64,000 nt of DNA from Hoeflea prorocentri (GCF_027944115.1 NZ_JAPJZI010000001.1:4464001-4528000); one strand, 5' to 3'. Counted from the stretch's first letter, positions 33,799 through 44,468 are shown. The notes: generated by a model from the letters alone, not told the origin. Numbers and translations are program-made.

Positions 33799-36402
33799 AT
33801 GCAGACAAGTGGTCCATTGGCGTTTGGTGGCCATTTTATTCCCAGCATCCGGATACCGGTGTTCTTGCGGGGGCCTTTGAAGATCCTAACCGGTCTTTGC
33901 GTCCTGTTTACCGTGGCACTGGCTGTCGCCGCGCTTGCGACCTGGAATGCGGCCGATCCGAGTTTCAGCCACGCGACAGGTGACGCACCGGTCAATGTGC
34001 TGGGCTTTGGCGGTGCGGCCTTTGCCGATCTTGCCATGCAGTTTTTCGGACTCTCTTCCGTGGTTGCGCTGCTTCCCGTGGTGGCCTGGGGCCTTTTTCT
34101 GACACGCAATCGCCCGGTCGACCGAGTTTTTTCGCGGTTCTGCGCCTGGTTTGGCGGTTCGGTTCTTGCCGCTGCCGTCCTTGCCTGTATACCCGCGCCA
34201 GCCGGCTGGTCCCTGCCGACCGGTCTTGGCGGTGTGTTCGGCGATATGATTCTCAAAATGCCCGCCGTCCTGATCGGTGATTATCCGTCGGGCATCCTGG
34301 CAATCGTGCTGGCGGCGGCGCTCGCCATCCCGGCTGCTTACCTGCTGCTGTTCGGCTCGCTGCTGATCGCGACGCCGCAGGAAGACACCAAGCAACGCAA
34401 GGCCCGCAAGCCGCGGACAATCGAGATCGAGGATGATACGGACGGAGAAGACGCCGAACGAAGCTCCGGCGCCGCGCTGATCCTCGGTGCGCTCACCCAT
34501 CTGGCGTTCACCGCGCGGGCGCACTATCGCCGTATTACCGGGCGGGTTGCGGACCAATGGTCTGCCCAGCCCGAAGCGCCTTACGACTTCAATAATGATG
34601 ATTTTGCCGGCCTCAATGGTGATGCGCGCGTGGAACCGGCGTTTGCCGGAAGCGGCGCGGCCGGGCCCATGCATGCAGCACGGCGCGATCTTCAGGATGA
34701 TGCGCCGCCATTCGATATGGACGATGCACCGGGCCATGGCGACGCCGATGGAGAGTGGATGCCGCAGGAGGCGCCTGCACGCGCAGCCGGGCCTGACATG
34801 CAGCAGCGGGTCGTTGCGCAGGCCAAGCGCCCTGCGCCGGGCAAGCGGGTTCAGCACGAAGCGCAGACAACGATGCTGAAGTCCGGCGGCTTCGAACTGC
34901 CGCCCCTGAATCTGCTGTCTGAAGCCAAGAACGTTGCCAAGGACCCAAGCCTTTCGCCCGAAGCGCTGGAGCAGAACGCCCGCATGCTGGAAGGCGTGCT
35001 TGAAGATTTTGGCGTGCGCGGGGAGATCATCCAGGTTCGGCCGGGTCCCGTCGTCACACTTTATGAGCTGGAACCGGCACCGGGGATCAAGTCTTCCCGT
35101 GTTATCGGCCTTGCCGACGACATTGCCCGTTCCATGAGCGCGATTGCGGCGCGTGTCGCCGTGGTGCCGGGCCGCAACGCCATCGGCATTGAATTGCCCA
35201 ATCAGGGCCGTGAAACCGTCTATCTGAAAGAACTGCTTTCCAGCCGCGATTTCGAGACAAGCAAGGCGAAACTCGCCCTTTCACTCGGCAAGACGATCGG
35301 CGGCGAATCCGTCATTGCCGATCTCGCCAAGATGCCCCACCTGCTCGTTGCCGGTACCACCGGCTCGGGCAAGTCCGTCGCCATCAATACGATGATCCTA
35401 TCGATCGTCTATCGTCTACCGCCGGAAAAATGCCGGCTGATCATGATCGATCCGAAGATGCTGGAACTCTCCGTCTATGACGGCATTCCGCACCTGCTCG
35501 CGCCGGTCGTGACCGATCCGAAGAAGGCTGTTGTCGCGCTGAAATGGACTGTGCGGGAGATGGAAGACCGCTACAAGAAGATGTCCAAGATCGGCGTGCG
35601 CAACATTGACGGCTTCAACAACCGGGTCGAACAGGCCCGCAAGAAGGGCGAATCGATCACCCGCACGGTCCAGACCGGGTTCGACCGGGATACCGGCGAA
35701 GCGGTCTATGAGACCGAGGAATTCGATCTGAGCCCGATGCCTTATATCATCGTCATCATCGACGAGATGGCCGACCTGATGATGGTGGCCGGCAAGGATA
35801 TCGAGGGCGCGGTCCAAAGGCTTGCACAGATGGCCCGTGCCGCCGGCATTCATGTCATTATGGCGACGCAGCGGCCGTCGGTGGACGTAATCACCGGTAC
35901 GATCAAGGCGAACTTCCCGACCCGTATCTCCTTCCAGGTGACATCGAAGATCGATTCACGCACCATTTTGGGTGAGCAGGGCGCCGAACAGCTCCTCGGC
36001 ATGGGCGATATGCTCTATATGGCCGGCGGCGGTCGCATCCAGCGTGTCCATGGACCGTTCGTGGCCGACAATGAGGTCGAGGAGATCGTCAGCTTCCTGA
36101 AGGCGCAGGGCGTGCCGGAATATCTCGATGCGATCACCGAGGACGATGAGGAAGAGGGCGGCGAGGGCGGCGGCGGTTCGGCCGGCAATCTCTCGGATTC
36201 AGCCGATCCCTACGACCAGGCCGTTGCGGTTGTCCTGCGTGACGGCAAGGCCTCGACGTCCTATATTCAGCGGCGGCTGGGAATCGGCTACAACCGCGCC
36301 GCCTCCCTGATCGAGCGGATGGAGGAAGAGGGTGTTATCGGCCCCGCCAACCACGCCGGAAAACGCGAGATCCTCGTGCCGACGGAAGAGGATGTGCTTT
36401 AG
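33799..36402 (+). CDS. ftsK: DNA translocase FtsK
   Basis: 867 residues. Four hydrophobic segments in the first 200 residues anchor it at the septum; a short acidic and Pro-rich linker follows (about residues 200-370). The motor has Walker [17 protein letters not shown] (from about residue 517) and Walker [14 protein letters not shown]. The C-terminal gamma winged helix ([33 protein letters not shown]) reads KOPS sites. It pumps chromosome ends through the closing septum and activates XerCD at dif. Shorter linker than E. coli, usual for this class. Followed by lolA. Confidence 0.96.
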   Translation: MQTSGPLAFGGHFIPSIRIPVFLRGPLKILTGLCVLFTVALAVAALATWNAADPSFSHATGDAPVNVLGFGGAAFADLAMQFFGLSSVVALLPVVAWGLFLTRNRPVDRVFSRFCAWFGGSVLAAAVLACIPAPAGWSLPTGLGGVFGDMILKMPAVLIGDYPSGILAIVLAAALAIPAAYLLLFGSLLIATPQEDTKQRKARKPRTIEIEDDTDGEDAERSSGAALILGALTHLAFTARAHYRRITGRVADQWSAQPEAPYDFNNDDFAGLNGDARVEPAFAGSGAAGPMHAARRDLQDDAPPFDMDDAPGHGDADGEWMPQEAPARAAGPDMQQRVVAQAKRPAPGKRVQHEAQTTMLKSGGFELPPLNLLSEAKNVAKDPSLSPEALEQNARMLEGVLEDFGVRGEIIQVRPGPVVTLYELEPAPGIKSSRVIGLADDIARSMSAIAARVAVVPGRNAIGIELPNQGRETVYLKELLSSRDFETSKAKLALSLGKTIGGESVIADLAKMPHLLVAGTTGSGKSVAINTMILSIVYRLPPEKCRLIMIDPKMLELSVYDGIPHLLAPVVTDPKKAVVALKWTVREMEDRYKKMSKIGVRNIDGFNNRVEQARKKGESITRTVQTGFDRDTGEAVYETEEFDLSPMPYIIVIIDEMADLMMVAGKDIEGAVQRLAQMARAAGIHVIMATQRPSVDVITGTIKANFPTRISFQVTSKIDSRTILGEQGAEQLLGMGDMLYMAGGGRIQRVHGPFVADNEVEEIVSFLKAQGVPEYLDAITEDDEEEGGEGGGGSAGNLSDSADPYDQAVAVVLRDGKASTSYIQRRLGIGYNRAASLIERMEEEGVIGPANHAGKREILVPTEEDVL

Positions 36403-36472
36403 GCTTCGATGCCCGCGACCACACTCATGCCGCAGTTTGACAACATAGGTTCCTGGCCATCAGGAGATGCAA

Positions 36473-37135
36473 ATGAACCAGACTGATTCACCCGTTCCGA
36501 CCCGCAAGACGTCGCGACGTTTCGTCCTGCGCGCAATGGGTTTGGCCGCCGCTGCGGTCCTCCTTAGTGTCGGCGCTCCGCAGGCTCATGCCCAGGATCA
36601 GGCCGCGCAGAGAATCGCCGATCATTTTTCAGCCGTCAAAACCATGACCGGAGAGTTCGTCCAGTTCAGCCCCAGCGGCAAGCAGATTGGCGGAAAATTC
36701 TTTATCGAACGCCCCGGCAAGCTGCGGTTCAACTACGAAGCCCCCTCTCCCGTGCGGGTGATCGCGGACGGCAAGTCTGTGGTGATCGGAAACCGCAAGC
36801 TTCAGACCTGGGACATTTACCCGCTCTCAAAAACACCGCTCAAGCTCCTGCTTTCCGAACGGATCAATCTGAAGGGCGATACGGTGAAATCCGTCAAGGT
36901 CGAGCCTGATTTGACGACGATCGTACTGGGAAACAAATCCATTTTCGGTGATTCCACCATCACCATGATGTTCGACACCAAATCGAACGAGCTGCGGCAA
37001 TGGACCATCACCGATGCGCAGGGCAAGGCGACGTCGGTCATGATCTTCAATGTGCGCACGGATGTGAAGTTCGCGGATAATGTATTCGAGATCCCCTATT
37101 ACCAGGTTCACCGGAACCGCGGAAACGATCGCTGA
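36473..37135 (+). CDS. lolA: outer membrane lipoprotein carrier LolA
   Basis: 220 residues. A twin-arginine-like N-terminus (RKTSRRFVLRAMGLAAAAVLLSVGAPQAHAQ) gives a signal peptide, then the LolA fold with MTGEFVQFSPSGKQIGGKFFIERPGKLRFNYEAPSPVRVIADG. It ferries lipoproteins across the periplasm from LolCDE. The RR followed by FVL and a long hydrophobic stretch could direct it to Tat, although most LolA use Sec. The ATG at 36473 has GGAG six bases upstream and is preferred over 36467. Lies 70 bases after ftsK. Confidence 0.9.
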   Translation: MNQTDSPVPTRKTSRRFVLRAMGLAAAAVLLSVGAPQAHAQDQAAQRIADHFSAVKTMTGEFVQFSPSGKQIGGKFFIERPGKLRFNYEAPSPVRVIADGKSVVIGNRKLQTWDIYPLSKTPLKLLLSERINLKGDTVKSVKVEPDLTTIVLGNKSIFGDSTITMMFDTKSNELRQWTITDAQGKATSVMIFNVRTDVKFADNVFEIPYYQVHRNRGNDR

Positions 37136-37259
37136 GGCGGGCTCTACCGCGATTTCCTCAATTTGTTGTGGTCATTTGCGCCAGAAGGCGCGATGCCGGC
37201 TGAACAATTGCGGTCAACCATATATCGTCCGGGCGATCTGAGTATCCCCGGAGGGAAAT

Positions 37260-38072
37260 GTGAAGCACTTCTCCATCGCCACATGGAACATCAACTCGGT
37301 GCGCCTGCGTCTGCCGCTGGTGCTGTCGCTGCTTGAGGATCAGGCGCCTGATATTCTGTGCCTGCAGGAAACCAAATGTCCGAACGATCTGTTTCCGACC
37401 AAGGAGCTGAAGAAACGCGGCTACGAGCATATCGAGATTCATGGCCAGAAGGGCTATCACGGTGTTGCTATCATCTCGAAACTGCCGCTTGAAAGCGTCA
37501 GCAGCATCGATTTTTGCGAGATGGGCGACACACGCCATATCTCCGCGATTGCCAGGGCTGGCGAGCGGGCCATCCGTGTTCACAATTTCTATGTTCCGGC
37601 AGGTGGCGACGAGCCGAACCGCGAGATCAATCCGAAATTCGCCCACAAGCTGGATTTCCTTGAGGAAATGAAGGCTCTCCACGCGGAGGCCGAACAGGAT
37701 AGTGGCGTGTCATCCATCCTGGTCGGAGATCTGAATATCGCCCCGCTTGAGACCGATGTGTGGTCGCACAAACAACTTCTGAAGGTTGTCAGTCACACGC
37801 CGATCGAGACGGATGGGCTGAACGAGGTTCAGGCGCGGGGCGCGTGGGTCGACCTGATGCGCCAGCATATACCCGCGGAGGAGAAGATATTTACCTGGTG
37901 GAGTTACCGGGCGCGCGATTGGGATGTATCGGACAGGGGCCGCCGGCTCGATCACATCTGGTCTTCCGCCGATCTCTCGCCGGCGCTTTCGAACGTGACG
38001 GTCATGCGTGAAGCGCGCGGCTGGGAACGGCCGTCCGACCATGTGCCGGTTTTTGCGAGATTCAACTTTTAG
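37260..38072 (+). CDS. xthA: exodeoxyribonuclease III
   Basis: 270 residues, class II AP endonuclease of base excision repair. Metal and catalytic motifs are present: ATWNINSVRLR, LCLQETKCPNDLFP, GYHGVAI, GDLNIAPLETDVW, and the closing RLDHIWSS with ERPSDHVPVFARF. It cuts 5' to abasic sites and trims 3' blocked ends. A GTG at 37260 follows GGAGGG. Convergent with the cNMP-binding gene; a GGC-TTTTTG-GCC hairpin between them could terminate both. Confidence 0.94.
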   Translation: MKHFSIATWNINSVRLRLPLVLSLLEDQAPDILCLQETKCPNDLFPTKELKKRGYEHIEIHGQKGYHGVAIISKLPLESVSSIDFCEMGDTRHISAIARAGERAIRVHNFYVPAGGDEPNREINPKFAHKLDFLEEMKALHAEAEQDSGVSSILVGDLNIAPLETDVWSHKQLLKVVSHTPIETDGLNEVQARGAWVDLMRQHIPAEEKIFTWWSYRARDWDVSDRGRRLDHIWSSADLSPALSNVTVMREARGWERPSDHVPVFARFNF

Positions 38073-38089
38073 CAAAGAGGCTTTTTGGC

Positions 38090-38563
38090 CTATTTTTCGG
38101 CGGCGTGCGCCTCGAAGCGGGCAGAGAGCTCATTGATCTTGCCGAGCATGTCTCCGAGATTGGCTTTCACGCGGTCCTGCAGCATGCGTGCGATTTCGGG
38201 ATATTCCTCCATCATGCGGCGGAACATCGGCCTTTGAATACGCATGACTTCGCTGTCTTCCAGGGCCATGGCCGTCATCTTGCGGTTTGCCGAGGAGATA
38301 ATCGCCAGTTCGCCGAGCAGATCACCGGCTTCGGCCTCGCCGATCTGGGCGGGCTTTCCTTTCCGGTCGCGGCGCAGGAGCTTGAAGCGGCCGGACATGA
38401 TGACAAAGGCGCAGTCGGCCGAAGAGCCCTCGTGGAACAGCGGCCGGTTCTTTGCAACGTTTTTGCGTTCCGCGCCAAAGGCGATCAGGCGCAGCATTTC
38501 GTCGCTGAAACCTTTGAACAGCGGCACTTTCGAAAGCAGCGAGATATCGTCTGTCAGGGCCAT
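38090..38563 (-). CDS. cyclic nucleotide-binding domain protein (no DNA-binding domain)
   Basis: 157 residues made of one cNMP domain (VPLFKGFSDEMLRLIAFGAERKNV, GELAIISSANRKMTAMALEDSEVMRI) and a C-terminal helix (MLQDRVKANLGDMLGKINELSARFEAHAAEK). The Crp helix-turn-helix is absent. The phosphate cassette GELAIISSANRKMTA lacks the usual R-[TS]-A order, so cyclic nucleotide binding is uncertain. It follows the OmpR-type regulator by 43 bases in the same direction, a pairing common in rhizobia. Probable signalling adaptor. Confidence 0.85.
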   Translation of the reverse strand: MALTDDISLLSKVPLFKGFSDEMLRLIAFGAERKNVAKNRPLFHEGSSADCAFVIMSGRFKLLRRDRKGKPAQIGEAEAGDLLGELAIISSANRKMTAMALEDSEVMRIQRPMFRRMMEEYPEIARMLQDRVKANLGDMLGKINELSARFEAHAAEK

Positions 38564-38606
38564 CTTTGCAGCAACTCCGGGAATTCAGCGGGTTCGGACC
38601 GATCCC

Positions 38607-39290
38607 CTACGGAACGATCTTGTAACCGCCACTTTCGGTGACCAGGATCTCGGCGTTCGAAGGATCGCGTTCGATCTTCTGGCGCAGCCTGTAGACGTGT
38701 GTTTCAAGCGTATGGGTCGTGACGCCGGAATTGTAGCCCCACACTTCTTCAAGCAAGACATCGCGCGTCACCACTTTTTCGTCCGCGCGGTAGAGGTACC
38801 GGATAATCGCCGATTCCTTTTCCGTCAGCCTGATCTTGCTGCCCTTGTCATCGACCAGAAGTTTCTGGCTCGGCTTGAAGGTGTAAGGCCCGACGGTAAA
38901 GGTCGCGTCCTCGCTTTGCTCGTGCTGCCGCAACTGGGCGCGCACACGGGCCAGAAGCACCGCAAAACGGAAGGGTTTTGTGACATAGTCGTTGGCGCCC
39001 GCCTCAAGGCCGAGGATCGTGTCAGAGTCGGTGTCGTGACCCGTCAGCATAATGATCGGTGCCTTGAAACCGCCTTTGCGCAGAAGCTTCACGGCTTCCC
39101 TGCCATCCATATCCGGAAGGCCCACATCCATGATCAGAAGATCGATATGGTTGCCCCGGGCCGCCTGAATGCCCTTTGTCGCCGACGATTCCTCAATGAT
39201 CGAGAATTCCTCGTAAAGAGAAAGCTGCTCGACTAAGGTTTCGCGCAGATCGTCGTCGTCGTCGACGAGAAGGATGGTTCTGGCCGTCAT
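38607..39290 (-). CDS. OmpR-family response regulator, likely CenR
   Basis: 227 residues. The receiver has the acidic pocket DDDDD near residue 10, the phospho-acceptor Asp in LIMDVGLPDMDGREA, the Thr in IIMLTGHD and the Lys in DYVTKPF. The winged helix follows (LTEKESAIIRYLYRADEKVVTRDVLLEEVWGYNSGVTTHTLETHVYRLRQKIE). The pattern closely resembles CenR, an envelope-control regulator of alphaproteobacteria. No kinase gene is adjacent. The ATG at 39290 follows GGAGG; the ATG at 39305 is a weaker choice. Confidence 0.9.
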   Translation of the reverse strand: MTARTILLVDDDDDLRETLVEQLSLYEEFSIIEESSATKGIQAARGNHIDLLIMDVGLPDMDGREAVKLLRKGGFKAPIIMLTGHDTDSDTILGLEAGANDYVTKPFRFAVLLARVRAQLRQHEQSEDATFTVGPYTFKPSQKLLVDDKGSKIRLTEKESAIIRYLYRADEKVVTRDVLLEEVWGYNSGVTTHTLETHVYRLRQKIERDPSNAEILVTESGGYKIVP

Positions 39291-39415
39291 GCAATGCCTC
39301 CGCATGCGAGTGTGGTGCGTTTCATCTCTGGCATCTAAATAGTCCTGTTCGCGTGAATGTAAAAGTGCTGTACACGCTCAGCACACCCAGCTGTGATCCG
39401 GGAGAGCAATTCGTG

Positions 39416-39964
39416 ATGAGCACGATAGACACTGATTGCGTCAAAAACCAAGCATTACGGCATGTTATTGTTAACCGCAGTCCGCAGTCCGGCACACAGG
39501 CGCGGCTCATGGCAGGCGGCATGAGCTTCGAGGCCTTTATCGGCCGTTCGGGACGAACGGCGTTCAAGGTGGAAGGTGACGGGGCGACGCCGGTCGCGCG
39601 CATGCGGCTTTGTCACGGCTATTTCCGCAGCGACCGGGTACGCCTGCCGCAGACCCGATTGGCGATGCAGGCCATACGCCCCAATACGGGCTGGTGCGAT
39701 GCTCCGGGCCATGGCGCTTACAACAGGCAAGTGCAACTGCCCTTCGGTCCGTCGCATGAACAGCTTTGGCGCGAGGACGGTCTTTACGATATCTGCCTTG
39801 TGCTCGACTGGAACATGAGCGAACGGCGCAGATCGCGCGGCTGTGCAATCTTTTTCCATCTGTCGAAAGGAAAGCCCACCGAAGGGTGTATCGCGGTCAG
39901 TCGCCGTGCGATGCTTCGCCTGTTGCCGGTGCTGGACCGGCAAACGGTTGTGACGGTGCGTTAG
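39416..39964 (+). CDS. L,D-transpeptidase (YkuD) domain protein
   Basis: 182 residues, a bare YkuD catalytic domain. The active site is the C-terminal IFFHLSKGKPTEGCIAVSRRAM (His, then nucleophile Cys). No signal peptide is visible with the ATG at 39416 (GGAGAG ten bases upstream) or with a longer start at 39353, although such enzymes act on peptidoglycan outside the cell. It either leaves by another route or has another substrate. It is divergent from the CenR-like regulator, which may control it. Confidence 0.85.
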   Translation: MSTIDTDCVKNQALRHVIVNRSPQSGTQARLMAGGMSFEAFIGRSGRTAFKVEGDGATPVARMRLCHGYFRSDRVRLPQTRLAMQAIRPNTGWCDAPGHGAYNRQVQLPFGPSHEQLWREDGLYDICLVLDWNMSERRRSRGCAIFFHLSKGKPTEGCIAVSRRAMLRLLPVLDRQTVVTVR

Positions 39965-40617
39965 CGCGCATCCAGTTGCCAGACAGTCGTCTTCTTGATT
40001 TCCGAATCTTCAAGCGTTCTGGAAACGGCCACCTCGTATTGCGTCAGCGGCGTCAGGCGGTCGGCGGGGCAGTAGGACCTGCCGGGATCGCCGATCAGCA
40101 CATGCGCACCACGCCTTGCGAGGCCCTCAAACCAGGGCAGGAGCGTCTCGGCAAGAGACTGGTCGTAAAAAACATCGCCTGCCAACACGATTTGCCAGCC
40201 GTCGTCGGTTGCCAGGATATCGTCGGCGCGGGTGGCAATCGACACGCCATTGTGGCGCGCATTCATCGCCGTTGCCATTGTGGACCATGAATCGATGTCG
40301 CAGGCTGTCACGGAGCCGGCACCCGAAAGGGCGGATGCTATCGCCACGAGGCCTGAGCCACTGGCGAAATCAAGCACCGACTTATCCCGGACGATGTCGG
40401 GGTGATCGAGTATATAACGGGCAAGGCCCTGGCCGCCCGCCCAGGCAAAGGCCCAATAGGGCGGTGGCAGGCCGATCTGCTCGAGCTCTTCTTCCGTGCG
40501 CTGCCACAGATCATGCGCTTCGCTGGCAAGATGCAACTCGATTTCCGGTACATGCGGTGGGCGAATGAGAGCCGTGTTCTTCCTGATGAAGGTCCCGGAT
40601 TCCGATCTCGTCACCAC
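39961..40617 (-). CDS. lysine methyltransferase of the ETF-beta (EtfBKMT) type
   Basis: 218 residues, class I SAM methyltransferase of the group that includes ETFB lysine methyltransferases. It carries the diagnostic PPYWAFAWAGGQGLARYI stretch, the SAM loop VLDFASGSGLVAIASAL and VLAGDVFYDQ. Bacterial members methylate the electron transfer flavoprotein or ribosomal proteins. The GTA before the ATG start gives no clear ribosome site. Four bases overlap the L,D-transpeptidase end on the other strand. First of the genes that read from gpsA/tsaD towards it (15 bases after the EVE gene). Confidence 0.88.
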   Translation of the reverse strand: MVTRSESGTFIRKNTALIRPPHVPEIELHLASEAHDLWQRTEEELEQIGLPPPYWAFAWAGGQGLARYILDHPDIVRDKSVLDFASGSGLVAIASALSGAGSVTACDIDSWSTMATAMNARHNGVSIATRADDILATDDGWQIVLAGDVFYDQSLAETLLPWFEGLARRGAHVLIGDPGRSYCPADRLTPLTQYEVAVSRTLEDSEIKKTTVWQLDAR

Positions 40618-40632
40618 CCCGACCGACCCGGT

Positions 40633-41067
40633 TCAGCGCGGCGGCTTTTCAAGTCCGCCCATGCGGCAGACCTCGAGATATTCATCCTCGGTCACCGGCT
40701 GGACGGAGAGGCGCATGGAGTTGACCAGCGCCATCTGATCCAGTGCCGGATTGGCCTTGACGTCCTTGAGCGTCACCGGGTTCGGCATATCACACACGGC
40801 CTTGACGTCGACGCATTCCCAACGTTCGTCGTCGGTGGTCGAATCGGGATGGATTTCGGCGCAGACCTCGACAATGCCGACAACCTCAAGTCCGATATTG
40901 GAATGGTAGAAGAAGCCTTTGTCGCCTGTTTTCATGGCGCGCATATTGTTGCGGGCCTGGTAGTTGCGAATGCCATCCCATTCCTCGCCGGCATCGCCCT
41001 TGGCCTTCTGGTCGTCCCAGGACCATTTGTCGGGTTCGGATTTAAAAAGCCAATAGGCCATGTTCAT
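40633..41067 (-). CDS. EVE (PUA-like) domain protein
   Basis: 144 residues, EVE domain (YWLFKSEPDKWSWDDQ, EEWDGIRNYQARNNMRAMKTGDKGFFYHSN, and LSVQPVTEDEYLEVCRMGG). The family binds modified bases in DNA or RNA. The ATG at 41067 overlaps the stop of the YciI gene by four bases (ATGA), which decides the start over the alternative ATG at 41061. It is in the same chain as gpsA and tsaD, a genomic context conserved in this group. Confidence 0.9.
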   Translation of the reverse strand: MNMAYWLFKSEPDKWSWDDQKAKGDAGEEWDGIRNYQARNNMRAMKTGDKGFFYHSNIGLEVVGIVEVCAEIHPDSTTDDERWECVDVKAVCDMPNPVTLKDVKANPALDQMALVNSMRLSVQPVTEDEYLEVCRMGGLEKPPR

Positions 41068-41357
41068 GCTCCGGGTTTGTTGAAGATCCAATTGTAGGGC
41101 CGGATATCGACCGAGGCGAACAGACCGGCTGTTGCATAAGGGTCTGCATCGGCGATCTCTTGTGCCGCATCTGCATCGTCTGCCTCTATGATAACGAGGC
41201 TGCCGCAGGCATCGCCGTTACCGTCGAGAAAAGGCCCTGCCATTTTGAGGATGCCGTTGTCGTTGAGGCCGTTCAGATAGTTCACATGATCGGGCCTGAC
41301 CTTCAAGCGAAGATCGAGACCGCCGTGTTTGTCATTGCAGATCAGGGCATAGAGCAT
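41064..41357 (-). CDS. YciI-like protein
   Basis: 97 residues, dimeric ferredoxin-like fold, YciI family (MLYALICNDK, RPDHVNYLNGLNDNGILKMAGPFLDGNGDACGSLVIIEADDADAAQEIADADPYATAGLF). The conserved His (PDHVNYL) and Asp (ADPYATAGL) that suggest an enzymatic role are present, but the function is unknown. Translationally coupled to the EVE gene and 19 bases after gpsA. Confidence 0.92.
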   Translation of the reverse strand: MLYALICNDKHGGLDLRLKVRPDHVNYLNGLNDNGILKMAGPFLDGNGDACGSLVIIEADDADAAQEIADADPYATAGLFASVDIRPYNWIFNKPGA

Positions 41358-41376
41358 CGTTTCACGGGTTCCTCGA

Positions 41377-42372
41377 CTATTCGGATTTGAGCGGACGGTT
41401 CATCAGGCCATCGATTGCTTCATCGACGGCAATCTTCCCGTCCAGTATGGCGGCGACCGCCTGTGTGATCGGCATATCGATGTTTTTCTCCATGCTGATC
41501 CGCGCGGCAACGCCGGCGGTGAACGCACCCTCTGAGAGCGGCGTGCCGGGCGCCATCAGTTCGGCCGTTGTCCGGCCTTCGCCGAGCGCTATGCCGAAAC
41601 GCAGGTTGCGTGACTGATGGCTGGTCGCCGTCAGCACCAGATCGCCCAGTCCGGACAAGCCCCGGATGGTTTCGCGCTCGCCACCATGGGCCTCGGCGAA
41701 CCGCATCAGTTCGGCCAGTCCGCGCGCAATCAGAGCGGCGCGCGCCGATTCACCAAGACCCCTGCCCTCGACGATACCGCAAGCGATTGCCAGTACATTC
41801 TTGAGCGATCCGCCGATTTCGACACCAATGACATCGGTGGAGGCATAAAGCCTGAACGTGTTGCCCGAGAGTTGCCGGGCTGCCTTCTTTGCAACGTCCA
41901 TATCGGACGCGGCCAGGGTCATAGCCGTTGGCAGCCCGCTGGCGATATCGGTCGCAAAGCCGGGGCCGGACAGAACGGCGACGGGATTGTCAGGTGATTC
42001 CTGCCGAACAACGTCGGCCAGAAACTGGCCGCTCTTGCGCTCGATCCCCTTGGCGCAGACGACAAGACATGCGTGCCCGGGGATGTGGTTGCGAGTATCC
42101 TGGAGGGCCTGGCGCAAATTCTGTGCCGGTACGGCAAGCAGGATCAGATCTGCAGAACTCAGAGCGCGCGGTTCGGCGGATGGAATGAGGCTTGCCGGAA
42201 GTTTCACGCCGGGAAGCGCCTTTTCATTTGTCCCGCCGGTGCGGATTTTTTCCATTTGCAGCGCATCGCGGCCGATGAGCGAAACGGCATTTCCGCGCGC
42301 GGCGACCACGGCGGCGAGTGCCGTTCCGAAAGCGCCGGCACCGAGTACGGCGACATTTGCGGTGTCATTCAT
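41377..42372 (-). CDS. gpsA: glycerol-3-phosphate dehydrogenase [NAD(P)+]
   Basis: 331 residues. It makes sn-glycerol 3-phosphate from dihydroxyacetone phosphate for phospholipids. N-terminal NAD fold [16 protein letters not shown], then [14 protein letters not shown], the substrate lysine region [19 protein letters not shown] and [17 protein letters not shown]. The ATG at 42372 overlaps the stop of tsaD by four bases; the open frame up to 42573 is tsaD read out of frame. Confidence 0.95.
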   Translation of the reverse strand: MNDTANVAVLGAGAFGTALAAVVAARGNAVSLIGRDALQMEKIRTGGTNEKALPGVKLPASLIPSAEPRALSSADLILLAVPAQNLRQALQDTRNHIPGHACLVVCAKGIERKSGQFLADVVRQESPDNPVAVLSGPGFATDIASGLPTAMTLAASDMDVAKKAARQLSGNTFRLYASTDVIGVEIGGSLKNVLAIACGIVEGRGLGESARAALIARGLAELMRFAEAHGGERETIRGLSGLGDLVLTATSHQSRNLRFGIALGEGRTTAELMAPGTPLSEGAFTAGVAARISMEKNIDMPITQAVAAILDGKIAVDEAIDGLMNRPLKSE

Positions 42373-43466
42373 GCCTTTGCACCCCGCTTGCCGTGTCCGA
42401 CGAGGGCCGCCGACTGGTTGTCCAGCGGCCAGCGCGGCCGAGGCGCCACATCCAGGCCGTCGGGTGGCAGGCCAAGCGCCATCCGTTCCGCCGCTGCCCA
42501 TGCAATCATCACGGCATTGTCCGTACAGAGACGGTGCGGGGGGGCGACAAACCGGAAGCCTTTTTCGCCACACAATTGGGTCAGCATGTCGCGAATGGCC
42601 GTATTTGCTGCAACGCCGCCAGCGACCACGAGGGTCGGTGTTGCGCCGGAAGCCGCGGAGTCGCCAAGCAAGCGCTCAAGGCTTCGGCCGATCCGTTCGC
42701 GCAACGTTTGGACAATGGTGTACTGAAAGGATGCGCAGATATCGGCAATGTCCTGATCAGCGACAGGTGCGATTGCCTGCGCGGTCTGGCGCACGGCCGT
42801 TTTCAGGCCGGAAAAAGAAAAATCCAGACGCTTTTCTCCGCGCAGCGGGGTGGGCAGGTCGAACCTGGTGACATCGCCCCGTTTGGCGGCTTCTTCCACG
42901 GCCGGGCCGCCGGGATAGGACAGGCCGAGCAGCTTGGCCGTCTTGTCAAAGGCTTCGCCGAGCGCATCGTCGATTGTCGTGCCCCAGCGTTCATAGTTGC
43001 CGACACCGCGCACCAGGACCATCTGGGTATGACCGCCGGATACCAGAAGCAGCAGATAGGGAAACTCCAGCCCGTCCGTCAGCCGGGCCGTCAGCGCGTG
43101 CCCTTCCAGATGATTGATGGCGTAGAGTGGCTTGCCCGATGCCGCCGCCAGCGCCTTGGCCGTCATCAGGCCGACGATCAGGCCGCCGATCAATCCGGGG
43201 CCGGCGGTTGCGGATATGGCGTCAACGGAACCCAGCGGAGTGCCGGCTTCCTTCAGGGCTTTCTCGACAAGACCGTCCAGCATCTCCACATGGGCGCGGG
43301 CGGCGATTTCGGGAACGACCCCGCCGAAGGCTGCGTGCTCGTCGAGCTGGCTGAAGACCACATCGGACAGGATTTCACCGCTGCCGTCGTCGTGACGGCG
43401 CACGACGGCCGCTGCCGTCTCGTCGCAGCTCGTTTCAATCCCAAGAATGCAGATTGAGGTGTCCAT
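42369..43466 (-). CDS. tsaD: tRNA N6-adenosine threonylcarbamoyltransferase
   Basis: 365 residues, universal enzyme that transfers threonylcarbamoyl to A37 of ANN-decoding tRNAs. The metal-binding [16 protein letters not shown] motif, the [14 protein letters not shown] and [12 protein letters not shown] stretches and the ASK-fold ATP site ([16 protein letters not shown]) are intact. The first part, [16 protein letters not shown], fixes the start at 43466. Divergent from hemC with 72 bases between, a pairing conserved in rhizobia. Confidence 0.96.
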   Translation of the reverse strand: MDTSICILGIETSCDETAAAVVRRHDDGSGEILSDVVFSQLDEHAAFGGVVPEIAARAHVEMLDGLVEKALKEAGTPLGSVDAISATAGPGLIGGLIVGLMTAKALAAASGKPLYAINHLEGHALTARLTDGLEFPYLLLLVSGGHTQMVLVRGVGNYERWGTTIDDALGEAFDKTAKLLGLSYPGGPAVEEAAKRGDVTRFDLPTPLRGEKRLDFSFSGLKTAVRQTAQAIAPVADQDIADICASFQYTIVQTLRERIGRSLERLLGDSAASGATPTLVVAGGVAANTAIRDMLTQLCGEKGFRFVAPPHRLCTDNAVMIAWAAAERMALGLPPDGLDVAPRPRWPLDNQSAALVGHGKRGAKA

Positions 43467-43538
43467 CGGCCGTTTCGGTGATTGCGGAACGCTTCATTCC
43501 TGTTTACCTGTGCCTCTGGTAATAACGGAACTCGACAG

Positions 43539-44468
43539 ATGCAAACAAAACCTTTCCGTATCGGCACGCGGGGAAGCCCTTTGGCGCTGGCCCAGGCGGA
43601 GGAAACGCGCGACCGGCTGATGGCGGCGCACGGTCTGGAAGCCGATGCATTCGAGATTGCCGTCATTTCGACAAAGGGCGACCGCGTGACCGACAGGCCG
43701 CTTGCCGAAATCGGCGGAAAGGGGCTTTTTACCGAGGAAATCGAAGCGCAGCTTTCCGATGGGCGCATCGATATCGCCGTTCATTCATCCAAGGACATGC
43801 CGACGGTGCTGCCCGACGGGCTCTATCTGTCGGCATTTCTGCCGCGTGAGGACGTACGCGATGCGTTCATCAGTAAAAACGCGCCCTCGCTGGACGCCCT
43901 GCCGGAAGGTGCGGTTGTGGGCACCTCATCGCTCAGACGCCAGGCGTTGGTTCGCCGCCTCCGGCCCGATCTGAAAGTGGTTTCGCTTCGCGGCAATGTT
44001 CAGACCCGCATGCGCAAGCTGGAGGAAGGCGCGGTTGATGCGACACTGCTTGCGATGGCGGGTCTGAGGCGCCTCGGCCTTGAAGCCCATGCAAGCGATG
44101 TCCTGGAGCCTGACCGGTTCCTGCCGGCGCTTGGTCAAGGTGCTATCTGTATCGAGAGCAGGATGGACGACAGCGTTGTGGACGACATGCTTGCGCCGAT
44201 CAATGACGAGGCGACCAGCCTTTGCCTTCTGTGCGAACGGTCATTTCTTGCCGCGCTGGACGGTTCGTGCCGGACGCCGATTGCGGGCCTGGCGCGCATT
44301 GCTGGCGACAACCTGTCCTTTGCGGGCATGGTTCTCCATCCGGATGGAACACAAGCCTTCGACATTGCAGCCGGCGGTGCGGCATCCGATGCGGCCAGCC
44401 TCGGCCATGAGGCCGGTATGGACATCCGCAGCAAGGCCGGTGAGGCTTTTTTCGAAAGCTGGATTTAA
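43539..44468 (+). CDS. hemC: porphobilinogen deaminase
   Basis: 309 residues. It assembles hydroxymethylbilane from four porphobilinogens. Cys244 in [10 protein letters not shown] carries the dipyrromethane cofactor; [31 protein letters not shown] and [18 protein letters not shown] are all standard. The ATG at 43539 is used; the frame is open from 43482, but the added residues overlap the tsaD promoter and lack family support. Start of the haem cluster hemC-hemD-mitofilin-hemY. Confidence 0.96.
   Translation: MQTKPFRIGTRGSPLALAQAEETRDRLMAAHGLEADAFEIAVISTKGDRVTDRPLAEIGGKGLFTEEIEAQLSDGRIDIAVHSSKDMPTVLPDGLYLSAFLPREDVRDAFISKNAPSLDALPEGAVVGTSSLRRQALVRRLRPDLKVVSLRGNVQTRMRKLEEGAVDATLLAMAGLRRLGLEAHASDVLEPDRFLPALGQGAICIESRMDDSVVDDMLAPINDEATSLCLLCERSFLAALDGSCRTPIAGLARIAGDNLSFAGMVLHPDGTQAFDIAAGGAASDAASLGHEAGMDIRSKAGEAFFESWI

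Noticed and set aside
42373-42573. N-terminal extension of gpsA
   Set aside because: It is tsaD read in another frame; the ATG at 42372 overlaps the tsaD stop in the ATGA manner.
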